Assembly (NCBI RefSeq): GCF_031453675.1
Contig: NZ_JAVIZX010000001.1
Location: forward strand, 3,432,001-3,496,000
Source of the DNA: Paracidovorax wautersii
GTDB lineage: Bacteria > Pseudomonadota > Gammaproteobacteria > Burkholderiales > Burkholderiaceae_C
DNA length: 64,000 nucleotides
Reading direction: 5' to 3'
A program made the translations under genes and the position numbers. Position 1 is the stretch's first letter. Every line of letters begins with the position of its first letter. The notes below the pieces were generated by a model, which saw nothing but the letters and a program-made list of their open reading frames with translations, was not told where the DNA came from and did not search any database. Positions 45,314-55,396 of the stretch are shown here, piece after piece.

Positions 45314-46411
45314 GTGAACGTCAAGCAGGCATACGAGGCCGAGCTGGCCGCCAAAGGGTTCAAGAGCGATCCGGCACAGATGCGTGCCGTGGAGGCCCTG
45401 CAGCGCTGTGCCGATGACTGGGCGTCATACAAGGAGCGCCGCTCCAACGCGCTGAAGAAGCTCATCAACCGCCCCGAGGTGCCGCGCGGCGTGTACATGT
45501 ACGGCGGCGTGGGCCGGGGCAAGAGCTTCCTCATGGACTGCTTCTTCAATGCCGTGCCCATTCGGCGCAAGGTGCGGCTGCATTTCCACGAGTTCATGCG
45601 CGAAGTGCACCGCGAACTGCACGCGCTGCAGGGCACGCAGAACCCCTTGGACGTGCTCGGCGCCAACATCGCCAAGCGCTACAAGCTGATCTGCTTCGAC
45701 GAGTTCCACGTGGCCGACATCACGGACGCCATGATCCTGCACCGGTTGCTGGTGGCACTGTTCGAGAACGGCGTGGGCTTCGTGACCACCTCCAACTTCA
45801 AGCCGGACGGGCTGTACCCCGACGGGCTGCACCGTGACCGCATCCTGCCTGCCATTGCGCTGCTGAACGAGCGCATGGAGGTGATCAACGTCGACAACGG
45901 CACCGACTACCGCCGCCGCACGCTGGAACACGTCCAGCTGTACCACACGCCGCTCGGCCCGCAGGCCGATGCGGAAATGGCCAAGGCCTTCGGCCAGCTG
46001 GCCGAAGTACGCGACGAAGACCCCGTCCTGCACATCGAAGCGCGCGAGATCCGTGCGCGCCGCAAGGCCGGTGGCGTGGTGTGGTTCGACTTCGACGTGC
46101 TGTGCGGCGGCCCGCGCTCGCAGAACGACTACCTGGAGATCGCCTCTCAGTTCCACACCGTGCTGCTCTCCAACGTGCCGTACATGCCGGTATCGATGGC
46201 ATCACCCGCCCGCCGCTTCACCTGGCTGATCGATGTGCTCTACGATCGGCGCGTGAAGCTGATCCTCTCTGCTGCCGTGCCGCCCGAATCGCTGTACACC
46301 GAAGGGCCACTGGCGCACGAGTTCCCCCGGACGGTGTCTCGCCTCAACGAGATGCAGTCCCAGGAGTTCCTGGCCCTGGAGCGCCGGGTGGTCGACACGG
46401 GGCTGACCTGA
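45314..46411 (+). CDS. zapE: cell division ATPase ZapE (AFG1 family)
   Basis: The protein has 365 residues. The start is GTG, with GGAG 7 bases upstream. Walker A is GGVGRGKS at 64-71, Walker B is LICFDEFHVAD, and TTSNFKPDGLYPDGLHRDR is an AFG1/ZapE signature. In E. coli this ATPase acts at the division ring under stress, and mitochondrial AFG1 helps clear proteins. It follows lpd after a palindromic repeat. Its stop overlaps the next start (TGATG), so the downstream gene is likely translationally coupled. Confidence 0.92.
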   Translation: MNVKQAYEAELAAKGFKSDPAQMRAVEALQRCADDWASYKERRSNALKKLINRPEVPRGVYMYGGVGRGKSFLMDCFFNAVPIRRKVRLHFHEFMREVHRELHALQGTQNPLDVLGANIAKRYKLICFDEFHVADITDAMILHRLLVALFENGVGFVTTSNFKPDGLYPDGLHRDRILPAIALLNERMEVINVDNGTDYRRRTLEHVQLYHTPLGPQADAEMAKAFGQLAEVRDEDPVLHIEAREIRARRKAGGVVWFDFDVLCGGPRSQNDYLEIASQFHTVLLSNVPYMPVSMASPARRFTWLIDVLYDRRVKLILSAAVPPESLYTEGPLAHEFPRTVSRLNEMQSQEFLALERRVVDTGLT

Positions 46412-47145
46412 TGATGAAACCGATGTTTTCCATGACGCTGGCCGCGACGCTGCTGATGGGTACGGCTGCCGCCTCCCATGCTTCCGGGCCCGCAGGCGTG
46501 GCCGCAGCCTCGGCCCCCACGGGGGATGCGCAGAGCCGCGAGGCCGAGCGCCAGTCCATCCGCAGTGCGCGGCAGGCGCTGGAGCAACGCCGTCTGCAGG
46601 AGGAGTCCGCGTGCTACCAGAAGTTCGTGGTGGAAAGCTGCCTGCGCGAGGTGCGCGCCCGCACCCGCATTGAGGACGCCGCGTTCCGTGAGCGCGAGGT
46701 GGCGCTGAACGATGCCGACCGCCGTGAGAAGGCCGCGGGCCGGCTGCGTTCCATCGAGGAGAAGAAGCAGGAACAGCAGGCGCAGCAAGCCGCAGGCGAG
46801 CGCCCGGCCGGCATGACGGGCTCACCCCGCGACACGGCCGCCAACAGGGCGAAGGAGCAGGCCACGCGGGCCGATGAGGCCCGCCAGCGGGCCGCCCGAC
46901 AGCAGCAGCGCCAGGCCGCGCACGATGCCAACCAGGCGGCGCGCGCGGCGGAGGAACCGTCGAGAGTCCAGCAGTCCCGCGAGCGTTTCGAAGCCAAGCA
47001 GCAGGCGGCAGAAGAACGGCGCGCCCGGCGCGAGAAGGCGAACGCCGAGGCTGCAGCGTCCGGGCGTACGCCGCCCCGCCCGCTACCGGCGCCTGGCAAT
47101 GCACCAGCGCCGGCGCCTGCTGCCGCACCTGCCAGCGCACCCTGA
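46411..47145 (+). CDS. small exported coiled-coil protein, unknown function
   Basis: The protein has 244 residues, and its start overlaps the zapE stop by one base. A signal peptide ends AAASHASG. The mature protein is rich in Ala, Gln, Arg and Glu with long predicted helices. Two cysteines lie close together in ACYQKFVVESC, and the tail is Pro/Ala-rich. I do not recognise a family. The composition suggests a periplasmic coiled coil. Coupling to zapE suggests a link with the cell envelope or division, which is an inference. Confidence 0.65.
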   Translation: MMKPMFSMTLAATLLMGTAAASHASGPAGVAAASAPTGDAQSREAERQSIRSARQALEQRRLQEESACYQKFVVESCLREVRARTRIEDAAFREREVALNDADRREKAAGRLRSIEEKKQEQQAQQAAGERPAGMTGSPRDTAANRAKEQATRADEARQRAARQQQRQAAHDANQAARAAEEPSRVQQSRERFEAKQQAAEERRARREKANAEAAASGRTPPRPLPAPGNAPAPAPAAAPASAP

Positions 47146-47283
47146 TCGCACCACCTTTCGGCCGCCCTAGGGAGCGGTGCACTGACCGGTGTTCAAAGGC
47201 AGAGCCTCGGTGGCCTGCCAACCGCCAAGTCGGCCGCTTCTGCAGACAGTTAGCTGCCGGCCGGGGCCTGTTCAGGCCCTAGA

Positions 47284-48075
47284 TCAGTGCCCGCCCGGCG
47301 TCCTGGGCTTTGCGGTTTCCGTGAGTGCCTCGATCTTCACGACCGCCAGCGACAGGTTGTCGCCTCCGCCCCGGGCGCGTGAGCGGGCCTTGTCGATGAG
47401 GAATTCGGTCGCCTCGCGGGGGGTGAGCTGGTCCAGCACCGCCCCCAGCTCCGCAGGCGAGAAGTAGTGCCAGATGCCATCGCTGCAGGCCAGCAAGGTG
47501 TCACCGGGCTGCAGCCTCGGAATCAGGTGCATGGTCACCGGCGGGTCGCTTTCGGTACCCAGGCATCCCACCAGGATGTTGGATTGCGGATGGGTATTGG
47601 CCTCCGCCTCGGTGATCTCGCCGCGGTCTACCAACGCCTGAACGTAGGAATGGTCGTTGGTGCGGAATACCAGCCGCGCACCCTGGAAATGGTAGATCCG
47701 CGAATCGCCCGCATGGGCCCAGTGGCAGTCGCCGCCCGGGTTGATCAGGAACGCCGCCATGGTGCTGTGCGGCTCCTGCTCGGCCGAGATGGCGGTGAGG
47801 CGAATCACGACATGTGCTTCCTCGACCATGTGTTTCAGTACAGCGGCCGGGTCGTCCGTTTCGGGTGCGTAGCGCTCAAACAGCTGCCTGGCCGTCAGCA
47901 TGACCTGGTCTGATGCCTTGCGGCCCCCGCTGCGTCCCCCCATGCCGTCCGCCACCACCCCGAGCACACAGCCGTTCACCCGCGGATGGGCGAAAAGAGC
48001 CACCTGGTCCTGTTGGTATTCCCGGTCACCTTTGTGTATTCCGGTGGAGGCGATGAGGCGAAACGCTTTCGTCAT
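47284..48075 (-). CDS. PP2C-family serine/threonine protein phosphatase
   Basis: The protein has 263 residues. Metal-binding motifs are complete: GDREYQQD, VVADGMGGRSGG, HAGDSRIYHF, and CSDGIWHYFS with GGDNLSLAVV near the C-terminus. It removes phosphate from Ser/Thr in an Mn2+/Mg2+-dependent way. No partner Ser/Thr kinase or type VI secretion gene lies nearby, so its target is open. It diverges from the DinG-type helicase gene with 195 bases between. Confidence 0.92.
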   Translation of the reverse strand: MTKAFRLIASTGIHKGDREYQQDQVALFAHPRVNGCVLGVVADGMGGRSGGRKASDQVMLTARQLFERYAPETDDPAAVLKHMVEEAHVVIRLTAISAEQEPHSTMAAFLINPGGDCHWAHAGDSRIYHFQGARLVFRTNDHSYVQALVDRGEITEAEANTHPQSNILVGCLGTESDPPVTMHLIPRLQPGDTLLACSDGIWHYFSPAELGAVLDQLTPREATEFLIDKARSRARGGGDNLSLAVVKIEALTETAKPRTPGGH

Positions 48076-48270
48076 GTATCGAATTGTGCGTGGCGCCCGG
48101 GCCCGGTGGCGGTGCGGCGGGGGCGCAGTCCGTATTATTCGGTTGGGTGCGTGGTTTTTTTGCCATGCTTTGCGCTACCTTCCCGGCCTTTTGCCGCCCT
48201 TCGATTTGTTGCTCCATCCCCTTGTCCTCGTGTTTGCCGGCCCTACCGCGGGCCTTGCGGGAGCCGGTCC

Positions 48271-50322
48271 ATGCCGCTGAGAGAGGCCGTATCCGCGGTC
48301 TTCGCCCCGGATGGGCCTTTGTCTCGGGCGCACGCCCAGTTTCGCTCTCGGCCGGGCCAGACGGAGATGGCGTGCGCAATTGCCGACACCATCGAAGAAG
48401 GCGGCGCATTGGTGGTGGAGGCGGGAACGGGCGTGGGAAAGACTTTTGCCTATCTGGTGCCCGCCTTGTTGAGTGGGGAACGCGTGGTGGTCTCCACCGC
48501 CACGAAGGCTTTGCAGGACCAGCTCTTTTCCCGCGACCTGCCGCGGGTGATCCAGGCGCTCGGGGTGACGGCCCGAACGGCCCTGCTCAAAGGCCGCTCG
48601 AGCTACCTCTGTCTGCACCGGCTGGAGCAAGCACGTCCGGGTCTGGGCGGACGGGCCGATGCGCTCGCCGCGGCCCTCGCCAGCGTCGAGCACTGGGCCC
48701 AGGCCACTCAGTCCGGCGATCTGGCGGAACTGCCGGGGCTGGATGAGCGTTCCCCCGTCATCCCGCTGGTCACGTCCACCCGGGAGAACTGCCTCGGCTC
48801 GGCGTGTCCCCGGTTTGCGCAATGCCATGTGAACCTGGCCCGGCGAGAGGCGCTGGCCGCAGACGTGGTGGTCATCAACCACCACTTGTTCTTCGCCGAC
48901 GTGGCGGTGCGCGAGTCCGGCATGGCGGAACTGCTGCCGTCGGTGCGGGTGGTACTCTTCGACGAGGCCCACCAGCTGAATGAAACGGGCGTGCAGTTCC
49001 TGGGTGTCCAACTCGGGACCGGACAGTTGCTCGACTACGCGCGCGACCTTCTCACGGCGGGTTTGGACGGTGCGCAGGGATTTCGCGACTGGCCTGCACT
49101 GGCTGCCGACATCGACCACGCCGCCCGCGATCTGCGCATAGCCGCCGGGCCGGTGGAGGGCGCTGCCCGCCGGGCCTGGCAGGAGGCTGTTCCCGAGCGC
49201 ACCGAACCTGTCGCCTGGACGCGCGCCCTGCAGGATCTGGTCGCTGCACTGCGGGCTGCCCTGGCAGCGTTGGACGCCGTCGCCGGCACGGCGCCGGATT
49301 TCACCCGGCTGCATGAGCGGACCGTGGTGCTGCTGGAGCGTCTGGTGGCCTTTGCGCAGGATTGCGGGACGCAATCGGTCCGCTGGCTGGACGTGGGAAC
49401 GCAACTGCGGCTGGTCGAGTCGCCGCTGGACATTGGCTTGGCCCTGCAGGGCCTGTGGGCACCGGCGGCGCCAGAGCCGTCCGCCTGGGACGAGGGCGGC
49501 GGGCCTTCGGACGCTTCAACGGGCCCGCGGGGCCGCAGCTGGATCTTCACGTCCGCCACGCTGGGCGATGACCCGGCCCTGCGGTGGTTCACCGAGCCGT
49601 GCGGTCTGCAGCATGCCAGGACGCTGCAGGTGCCGAGCCCGTTCGACTACGCGCGGCAGTCTGCCCTGTACATTCCGCTGGACTTGCCCCGGCCTGCTGA
49701 TCCGGCCCACTCGGTGCGGCTGGCCGATTGGGCGGGCGACGCCATCGCCCGCCTGGGTGGCCGGACCCTGCTGCTGACCACGACATTGCGCTCCCTGCAC
49801 GTGATCGGGACGGCCCTGCGGCAGCGCTTTCCCATGGGCTCCGGCATCGACGTGCTGGTGCAGGGTGAGGCCGGCAAGCGCCAGATCATGGAACGCTTCC
49901 GCCAGGCGGAAGATGCTGTAGAGGGGGGCATGGGCTTAGCGCAGGGCTGTGTGCTGGTGGCGTCCGCTTCGTTCTGGGAAGGGCTCGACGTGCCCGGCGA
50001 TGCGCTGCAGCTGCTGATCGTCGACAAGCTGCCGTTCCCGCCGCCCGGAGATCCGTTGGTGGATGCCCGCACGCGCCAGCTCGAGCAGGAAGGGCGCAGT
50101 GCGTTCAAGGACTTCGCCCTGCCCGAAGCGGCCGTGGCCCTCAAGCAAGGGGCGGGGCGGCTCATACGCACCGAGACCGATAGCGGGGTCCTCGTGGTGG
50201 CAGACACCCGGCTTGCAACGATGGGATACGGCAAACGGCTGCTCAGGGCGCTTCCACCCATGCAGCGCTTGCAGACCCAGGAGGCGTTTGACGCCGCGCT
50301 GGACGCCCTGCGCCAGGGCTAG
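48271..50322 (+). CDS. DinG/YoaA-type ATP-dependent DNA helicase
   Basis: The protein has 683 residues from the ATG at 48271. Walker A is AGTGVGKT (51-58). Four cysteines for an Fe-S cluster are expected, and ENCLGSACPRFAQCHV shows three, with one further upstream (SSYLCLHR). The DEAH box is LFDEAHQLNE, and the C-terminal motif VI is QGAGRLIRTETDSG. Such XPD-like 5'-3' helicases unwind R-loops and damaged forks. The longer upstream frame overlaps the promoter region and lacks support. The YoaA-like versus DinG-like assignment is not settled. Confidence 0.92.
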   Translation: MPLREAVSAVFAPDGPLSRAHAQFRSRPGQTEMACAIADTIEEGGALVVEAGTGVGKTFAYLVPALLSGERVVVSTATKALQDQLFSRDLPRVIQALGVTARTALLKGRSSYLCLHRLEQARPGLGGRADALAAALASVEHWAQATQSGDLAELPGLDERSPVIPLVTSTRENCLGSACPRFAQCHVNLARREALAADVVVINHHLFFADVAVRESGMAELLPSVRVVLFDEAHQLNETGVQFLGVQLGTGQLLDYARDLLTAGLDGAQGFRDWPALAADIDHAARDLRIAAGPVEGAARRAWQEAVPERTEPVAWTRALQDLVAALRAALAALDAVAGTAPDFTRLHERTVVLLERLVAFAQDCGTQSVRWLDVGTQLRLVESPLDIGLALQGLWAPAAPEPSAWDEGGGPSDASTGPRGRSWIFTSATLGDDPALRWFTEPCGLQHARTLQVPSPFDYARQSALYIPLDLPRPADPAHSVRLADWAGDAIARLGGRTLLLTTTLRSLHVIGTALRQRFPMGSGIDVLVQGEAGKRQIMERFRQAEDAVEGGMGLAQGCVLVASASFWEGLDVPGDALQLLIVDKLPFPPPGDPLVDARTRQLEQEGRSAFKDFALPEAAVALKQGAGRLIRTETDSGVLVVADTRLATMGYGKRLLRALPPMQRLQTQEAFDAALDALRQG

Positions 50323-50338
50323 CCGGCGCCTTGGGCCA

Positions 50339-51136
50339 TTACCAGAGCTTCCACCAGGGATCGTCCTTCGATCTGAAGCCATCACGCATGTACTGGCTGT
50401 TGGGATAGGACGCCGTCATCACCCGGCGTGCGTCGTCCCGCAACTGCGTCATGCCCAGTGCATCGTACGACTGGATCAGGATGTAGAGCGCCTCTTCCAG
50501 CGCTGGCACGTCCTTGTAGTCGGCCAGTGCGATCTGGGCCCGGTTGATGGCGGCCACGTAGGCGCCACGTTGGTAGTAATACCGTGCCACGTGCACTTCG
50601 TACTGCGCGAGCGAGTTGACGATGTACGTCATGCGCTGTTGCGAATCCTTGGCGTAGCGGGAATCCGGGAAGCGCGTCACCAGTTCGCGGAAGGATTCGA
50701 AGGAGTCCTTGGCGGCCTTCTGGTCACGTTCCGAAAGATCCTGCCGGGACACCCAGGCGAACAGCCCCAGGTTGTCGTTGAAATTAACCAGGCCCTTGAG
50801 GTACAGGGCGTAATCGTAGGCCGGGCTGGCGGGGTGCAGCTTCATGAAGCGGTCCAGAGTGGCCACAGCCTGTACCTTTTCGCCTGCCTTGTACTGGGCA
50901 TAGGCCTTGTCCAGCTGCGCCTGCTGGGCGAGGGCGGTGCCGGCAGCGCGTCCCTCAAGCTTTTCGAACAGCGGCACGGCCTTGTCGAAGGCGCCGCTGT
51001 TGAGTTCGTCCCGCGCTTCGGAATAGATCTTGTCGGGGCTCCAGCCGGCCGTCTTGTCCTCCGGGGTGCTGGAGCAACCTGCCACGAGGCCGGCGGCCAA
51101 CAGGACGGACAACAAGGGCAGGGGGGAGCGCACCAT
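50339..51136 (-). CDS. bamD: outer-membrane assembly lipoprotein BamD
   Basis: The protein has 265 residues from the ATG at 51136, and ATGs at 51166 and 51172 are alternatives. The lipobox is VAGC after a compact signal peptide. TPR-like repeats follow, with SPDKIYSEARDELNSGAF and FRELVTRFPDSRYAKDSQQRM typical of BamD. BamD is part of the BAM complex that inserts beta-barrel proteins into the outer membrane. It diverges from dnaE. The stop lies 16 bases from that of the helicase gene (convergent). Confidence 0.93.
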   Translation of the reverse strand: MVRSPLPLLSVLLAAGLVAGCSSTPEDKTAGWSPDKIYSEARDELNSGAFDKAVPLFEKLEGRAAGTALAQQAQLDKAYAQYKAGEKVQAVATLDRFMKLHPASPAYDYALYLKGLVNFNDNLGLFAWVSRQDLSERDQKAAKDSFESFRELVTRFPDSRYAKDSQQRMTYIVNSLAQYEVHVARYYYQRGAYVAAINRAQIALADYKDVPALEEALYILIQSYDALGMTQLRDDARRVMTASYPNSQYMRDGFRSKDDPWWKLW

Positions 51137-51323
51137 GGCAGCAGCTTTCTGGCAGTTAAGAGGCATCGTCATTGCAGCGGTTTTGGCCGATGGCGGCCGG
51201 TTCTGCAGCCCACCGGGCGCCGACCGACCGCCAAGGGCGGCTGGACGGTCATTGTAGCGGCGGCCCCGACGCTTCTGCCGTGGTGGCAAGGACCCGCGCC
51301 CGCACCGGGCCGGCGCAGCTTTC

Positions 51324-51329
51324 TACAAT
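51324..51329 (+). promoter_or_regulatory. -10-like TACAAT, leaderless dnaE start
   Basis: TACAAT ends 6 bases before the dnaE ATG and no ribosome site is seen. The distance fits a transcript that begins at the start codon. Confidence 0.45.
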
Positions 51330-51335
51330 GACGGG

Positions 51336-54300
51336 ATGTTTGTTCACCTGCGCCTGCACACCGAATTCTCCGTCGTCGACGGGACCACGCGTATCGACGA
51401 GGTCGCCAAGGCGGCGGCCAAGGATGGCCAGCCTGCGCTGGCGATCACCGACCTCAACAACCTCTTCGGCGCCATCAAGTTCTACAAGGAAGCACGCGGT
51501 AAGGGGGTCAAACCCGTTCTGGGTGCCGAGGTGAATGTGGCCATGCCGGACGCCGCGCCGGCCCGCATGCTGCTGCTGGTCCAGAACAAGCAGGGCTATC
51601 TCAACCTTTGCGAATTGCTGGCACGCGCCTGGACGCGCAACGTCGTCAAGAATGTCCCGGTCTGCACCCGCGAGTGGTTGGGTGAGCTGCACGAAGGCCT
51701 GATCGCGCTGGCGGGCGCGCAGGCGGGGCCGGTGGGGCAGTTGCTGATGCGGGGTGACGATACCGGTGCCGCCGCGGCTGCGCTGGAGTTCGCCGGCATC
51801 TTTCCCCACCGCTTCTATCTCGAAATCCAGCGGGCCGGTCGTGCCGACGACGAGGCGCATGTGGTGGCCGCGGTGCAACTGGCGGCCCGCCTGCAATTGC
51901 CAGTGGTGGCCACGCATCCCATTCAGTTCGCCACGCCTGACGACTACGAGGCGCACGAAGCCCGCATCTGCATTGCTGAGGGCGAGATCCTGGGCAACCA
52001 GCGGCGGGTGCGTAAATTCACCCGCGAGCAGTACTTCAAGAACAGCGCCCAGATGGAGGCGCTGTTCGCCGATGTGCCGTCGGCCATCGCCAACACGCTG
52101 GAGATCGCCAAGCGCTGCAACCTGACCCTGGTGCTCGGCAAACCCCGGTTGCCGGAATTTCCCACGCCCAACGGCATGGCTCCGGAAGAGTACTTCCGCT
52201 ATGCGTCTTTCGAGGGGCTGGAAGAGCGGCTCAAGCACCTGTTCCCCAACGAAGCCCAGCGTGACAAGGAGCGCCCCCGGTACGTGGAGCGGCTGGAGTT
52301 CGAACTGGGCACCATCCTCAAGATGGGCTTTCCGGGCTACTTCCTGATCGTGGGCGACTTCATTCGGTGGGCAAAAGAGAACGGCTGCCCTGTCGGGCCG
52401 GGCCGGGGTTCCGGTGCCGGCTCGCTGGTGGCCTATGCGCTCAAGATCACCGACCTGGACCCGCTGCAGTACAACCTACTGTTCGAACGCTTCCTGAATC
52501 CCGAGCGGGTGTCCATGCCCGACTTCGACATCGACTTTTGCCAGTCCAACCGCGACCGGGTGATCGATTATGTGAAGGACAAGTACGGCAAGAACGCCGT
52601 GAGCCAGATCGCCACCTTCGGAACCATGGCCGCCAAGGCCGCGATCCGCGACGTGGGCCGTGTCATGGACATGAGCTACACGTTCTGCGATGGCATCTCG
52701 AAGCTCGTGCCCGGCAAGCCCGGCATGTCCTACACGCTCGCGTACCCGCCGGAGGTGAAGAAGGAGGGCGACAAGAACAACTACGCGCTGGAGCTGGAGC
52801 CTATGCTCTACGAGCGGGTGCGCAAGGAAGAGGACGTCAAGACCGTCATCGAGATGGCGCAGAAACTCGAAGGCATGACACGCAACATCGGCATGCACGC
52901 CGGTGGCGTGCTGATCGCTCCGGGCAAGCTCACCGATTTCTGCCCGCTCTACCAGCAGCCAGGCAGCGAATCGGCGGTGAGCCAATACGACAAGGACGAT
53001 GTGGAAGCCATCGGCCTGGTGAAGTTCGACTTCTTGGGCCTGGCCACGCTGACGATCCTGGAGATCGCCCGCGAGTTCATCATGAAGCGCCACAAGGGCC
53101 AGGAGAACTTCGCTTTCGAGAACATCCCGCTGGATGACGCGCGCACCTACCAGTTGTTCTCCGACGGCAAGACGGAAGCCGTGTTCCAGTTTGAAAGCCG
53201 CGGCATGCAGGGCATGCTGAAGGAAGCGCGTCCGAGCCGCCTCGAAGACCTGATCGCCCTGAACGCGCTCTACCGCCCGGGCCCGATGGACCTGATCCCC
53301 ACGTTCGTGAACCGCAAGCACGGCAAGGAACCGGTGGAGTACCCGCACCCCCTGGTGGAGCCGGTGCTGGCCGAAACCTACGGGATCATGGTGTACCAGG
53401 AGCAGGTGATGCAGACCGCTCAGGTGCTGGGCGGCTACAGCCTCGGCGGTGCCGACATGCTGCGCCGGGCCATGGGCAAGAAGAAGGCCGAGGAGATGGC
53501 CGAGCACCGCGAGATCTTCCGCAAGGGAGCGGCCGAGAAAGGCATCGACCAGGACAAGGCCGACGAAGTGTTCGACCTGATGGAGAAGTTCGCGGGCTAC
53601 GGCTTCAACAAGTCGCACGCCGCTGCGTACTCCCTGTTGGCCTACCACACGGGCTGGCTGAAGGTGCATTACACGGCCGAGTTCTATTGCGCGAACATGA
53701 CCGTGGAAATGGACGACACCGACAAGCTCAAGGTGCTCTACGAAGATGCGGTCAAGCACTTCGGCATGACCTTCGAGCCGCCGGACGTCAACCGCGGCGT
53801 TTACCGGTTCGAACCGGTGACCGACAAGGTCATCCGCTACGGCCTGGGCGCCGTCAAGGGCACAGGACAGCAGGCCATCGAGGCCATGATCGCCGCCCGC
53901 GAAGGCCGGGGCGAGGGCCCGCAGGGCGGCACCGTGGGGCCGTTCAAGAGCCTGTTCGACTTCTGCGTGCGGGTGGACAAGCAGCGCATGAACAAGCGCA
54001 CGGTGGAGGCCCTCATCAAGGCGGGAGCGTTCGACGCCATCCACATGAACCGCGCCGCGCTGGTCGCTTCCATCGACCGGGCCTTCGAGTTCGCGGCTGC
54101 GACGCTGGCGAACGCCAACCAGGGCGGGCTGTTCGACATGATGGGCGAGGATGCCCACGGATCGAGCACGCAGGAGCCGGATCTGGTCGAGGTGGCGCCG
54201 TGGGGCATCAAGGAGCGCCTGACGCAGGAGAAGACGGCCGTAGGCTTCTATCTGTCGGGTCACCTGTTCGACGAGGTGGAGAAAGAGGTGCGCCGCTTCG

Positions 54301-54878
54301 TGCGCACCCCTATCGAGGAACTGGCCGACAGCCGAGAGCCCCAGGTCATGGCGGGCATCGTCAGCGACTTCCGCGTCATCAATGGCCAGCGGGGGCGGCT
54401 AGCGCTGTTCAAGCTGGACGACAAGACCCGCACGATCGAGGCCTCTGCAGACGAGGCGGTGCTGAACGCGAACCGCGACGTGCTCAAGGACGACGAGTTC
54501 GTCGTCCTCAACGGGCGCCTGCAGCTGGACCACTTCAGCGGTGGCCTCCGCGTCAAGGTGCTGCAAGCCTGGGGTCTGGCAGGGGCCCGGGCGAAATATG
54601 GACGGTATCTGCAGGTGCTGGTCGGCGACGCCGTGCCCGATGTCACCCGTCTGGTGAAGGAGTTTCCTCCCTTGCGCGAAGACACCGAGCATGGGGAGAC
54701 GCTGGTCTACGGCCTGCGCGTGCGCATGGGCGTCAAATGCAAGGCAGAGCACGGGGCTGCAGTGGCCGAGTTGCAACTGGGGGAAGCGAGTCGGTTCTTC
54801 CCGTCAGATGCGGCCCTGGCGGCGTGGGGCGCACAGGCCGGGAGCGGTGCGGTCAGCGTCATCTACGACGCCGGCTGA
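51336..54878 (+). CDS. dnaE: DNA polymerase III subunit alpha
   Basis: The protein has 1180 residues, full length. An N-terminal PHP domain ([12 protein letters not shown]) precedes the polymerase core with catalytic [26 protein letters not shown], the C-terminal HhH region ([14 protein letters not shown]) and an OB fold are also present. It is the replicative polymerase. There is no Shine-Dalgarno motif, and a -10-like hexamer directly upstream suggests leaderless translation. Confidence 0.98.
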   Translation: MFVHLRLHTEFSVVDGTTRIDEVAKAAAKDGQPALAITDLNNLFGAIKFYKEARGKGVKPVLGAEVNVAMPDAAPARMLLLVQNKQGYLNLCELLARAWTRNVVKNVPVCTREWLGELHEGLIALAGAQAGPVGQLLMRGDDTGAAAAALEFAGIFPHRFYLEIQRAGRADDEAHVVAAVQLAARLQLPVVATHPIQFATPDDYEAHEARICIAEGEILGNQRRVRKFTREQYFKNSAQMEALFADVPSAIANTLEIAKRCNLTLVLGKPRLPEFPTPNGMAPEEYFRYASFEGLEERLKHLFPNEAQRDKERPRYVERLEFELGTILKMGFPGYFLIVGDFIRWAKENGCPVGPGRGSGAGSLVAYALKITDLDPLQYNLLFERFLNPERVSMPDFDIDFCQSNRDRVIDYVKDKYGKNAVSQIATFGTMAAKAAIRDVGRVMDMSYTFCDGISKLVPGKPGMSYTLAYPPEVKKEGDKNNYALELEPMLYERVRKEEDVKTVIEMAQKLEGMTRNIGMHAGGVLIAPGKLTDFCPLYQQPGSESAVSQYDKDDVEAIGLVKFDFLGLATLTILEIAREFIMKRHKGQENFAFENIPLDDARTYQLFSDGKTEAVFQFESRGMQGMLKEARPSRLEDLIALNALYRPGPMDLIPTFVNRKHGKEPVEYPHPLVEPVLAETYGIMVYQEQVMQTAQVLGGYSLGGADMLRRAMGKKKAEEMAEHREIFRKGAAEKGIDQDKADEVFDLMEKFAGYGFNKSHAAAYSLLAYHTGWLKVHYTAEFYCANMTVEMDDTDKLKVLYEDAVKHFGMTFEPPDVNRGVYRFEPVTDKVIRYGLGAVKGTGQQAIEAMIAAREGRGEGPQGGTVGPFKSLFDFCVRVDKQRMNKRTVEALIKAGAFDAIHMNRAALVASIDRAFEFAAATLANANQGGLFDMMGEDAHGSSTQEPDLVEVAPWGIKERLTQEKTAVGFYLSGHLFDEVEKEVRRFVRTPIEELADSREPQVMAGIVSDFRVINGQRGRLALFKLDDKTRTIEASADEAVLNANRDVLKDDEFVVLNGRLQLDHFSGGLRVKVLQAWGLAGARAKYGRYLQVLVGDAVPDVTRLVKEFPPLREDTEHGETLVYGLRVRMGVKCKAEHGAAVAELQLGEASRFFPSDAALAAWGAQAGSGAVSVIYDAG

Positions 54879-54965
54879 GCCGCGTTGCGCGCGATCGTCA
54901 CCCCGGCTTGAAAAATGGGCGTGCAACACCAGATTCATCAAGCCACACCGATCGGCTGCGCTCGC

Positions 54966-54971
54966 TAGAAT
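54966..54971 (+). promoter_or_regulatory. -10-like TAGAAT before clpS
   Basis: TAGAAT ends 7 bases before the ATG at 54979, suggesting a leaderless clpS transcript. An in-frame ATG at 54970 overlaps the hexamer and is therefore less likely as the start. Confidence 0.4.
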
Positions 54972-54978
54972 GAAATTC

Positions 54979-55338
54979 ATGGCAACCAAACCACCGTCCC
55001 CTCCCCCGACGCCTCCCTCCCGTGCGCCTGCGCGGGACGACGGCGATTCGGTCGTGATGGAGCGGCGTCCGCAGAAAACGCAGCCGCCGCAGATGTACCA
55101 GGTGGTGATGCTGAACGACGACTACACCCCGATGGAGTTCGTGATCGTCGTGCTGCAGGAGTTTTTCAGCAAGGACCGCGAAGCGGCCACGCAGATCATG
55201 CTCAAGATCCACCTGGACGGCAAAGGCGTCTGCGGGGTGTATACCCGCGACGTGGCCGCTACCAAGGTCGAACAGGTCCTGGATGCCGCCCTCAAGGCCG
55301 GCCACCCGCTGCAATGCGTGAGTGAGCCTGTTGAATAA
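54979..55338 (+). CDS. clpS: ATP-dependent Clp protease adaptor ClpS
   Basis: The protein has 119 residues. A Pro-rich N-terminal tail is followed by [17 protein letters not shown] and the helical part with [17 protein letters not shown], both ClpS hallmarks. It brings proteins with N-end-rule degrons to ClpAP. clpA starts 58 bases after its stop, the usual pairing. Confidence 0.95.
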   Translation: MATKPPSPPPTPPSRAPARDDGDSVVMERRPQKTQPPQMYQVVMLNDDYTPMEFVIVVLQEFFSKDREAATQIMLKIHLDGKGVCGVYTRDVAATKVEQVLDAALKAGHPLQCVSEPVE

Positions 55339-55396
55339 GTGGCTATCGGCCTCGATCTACAGTCAATCAATTCCCAGCAAGCACAAAGGAGTTCAC

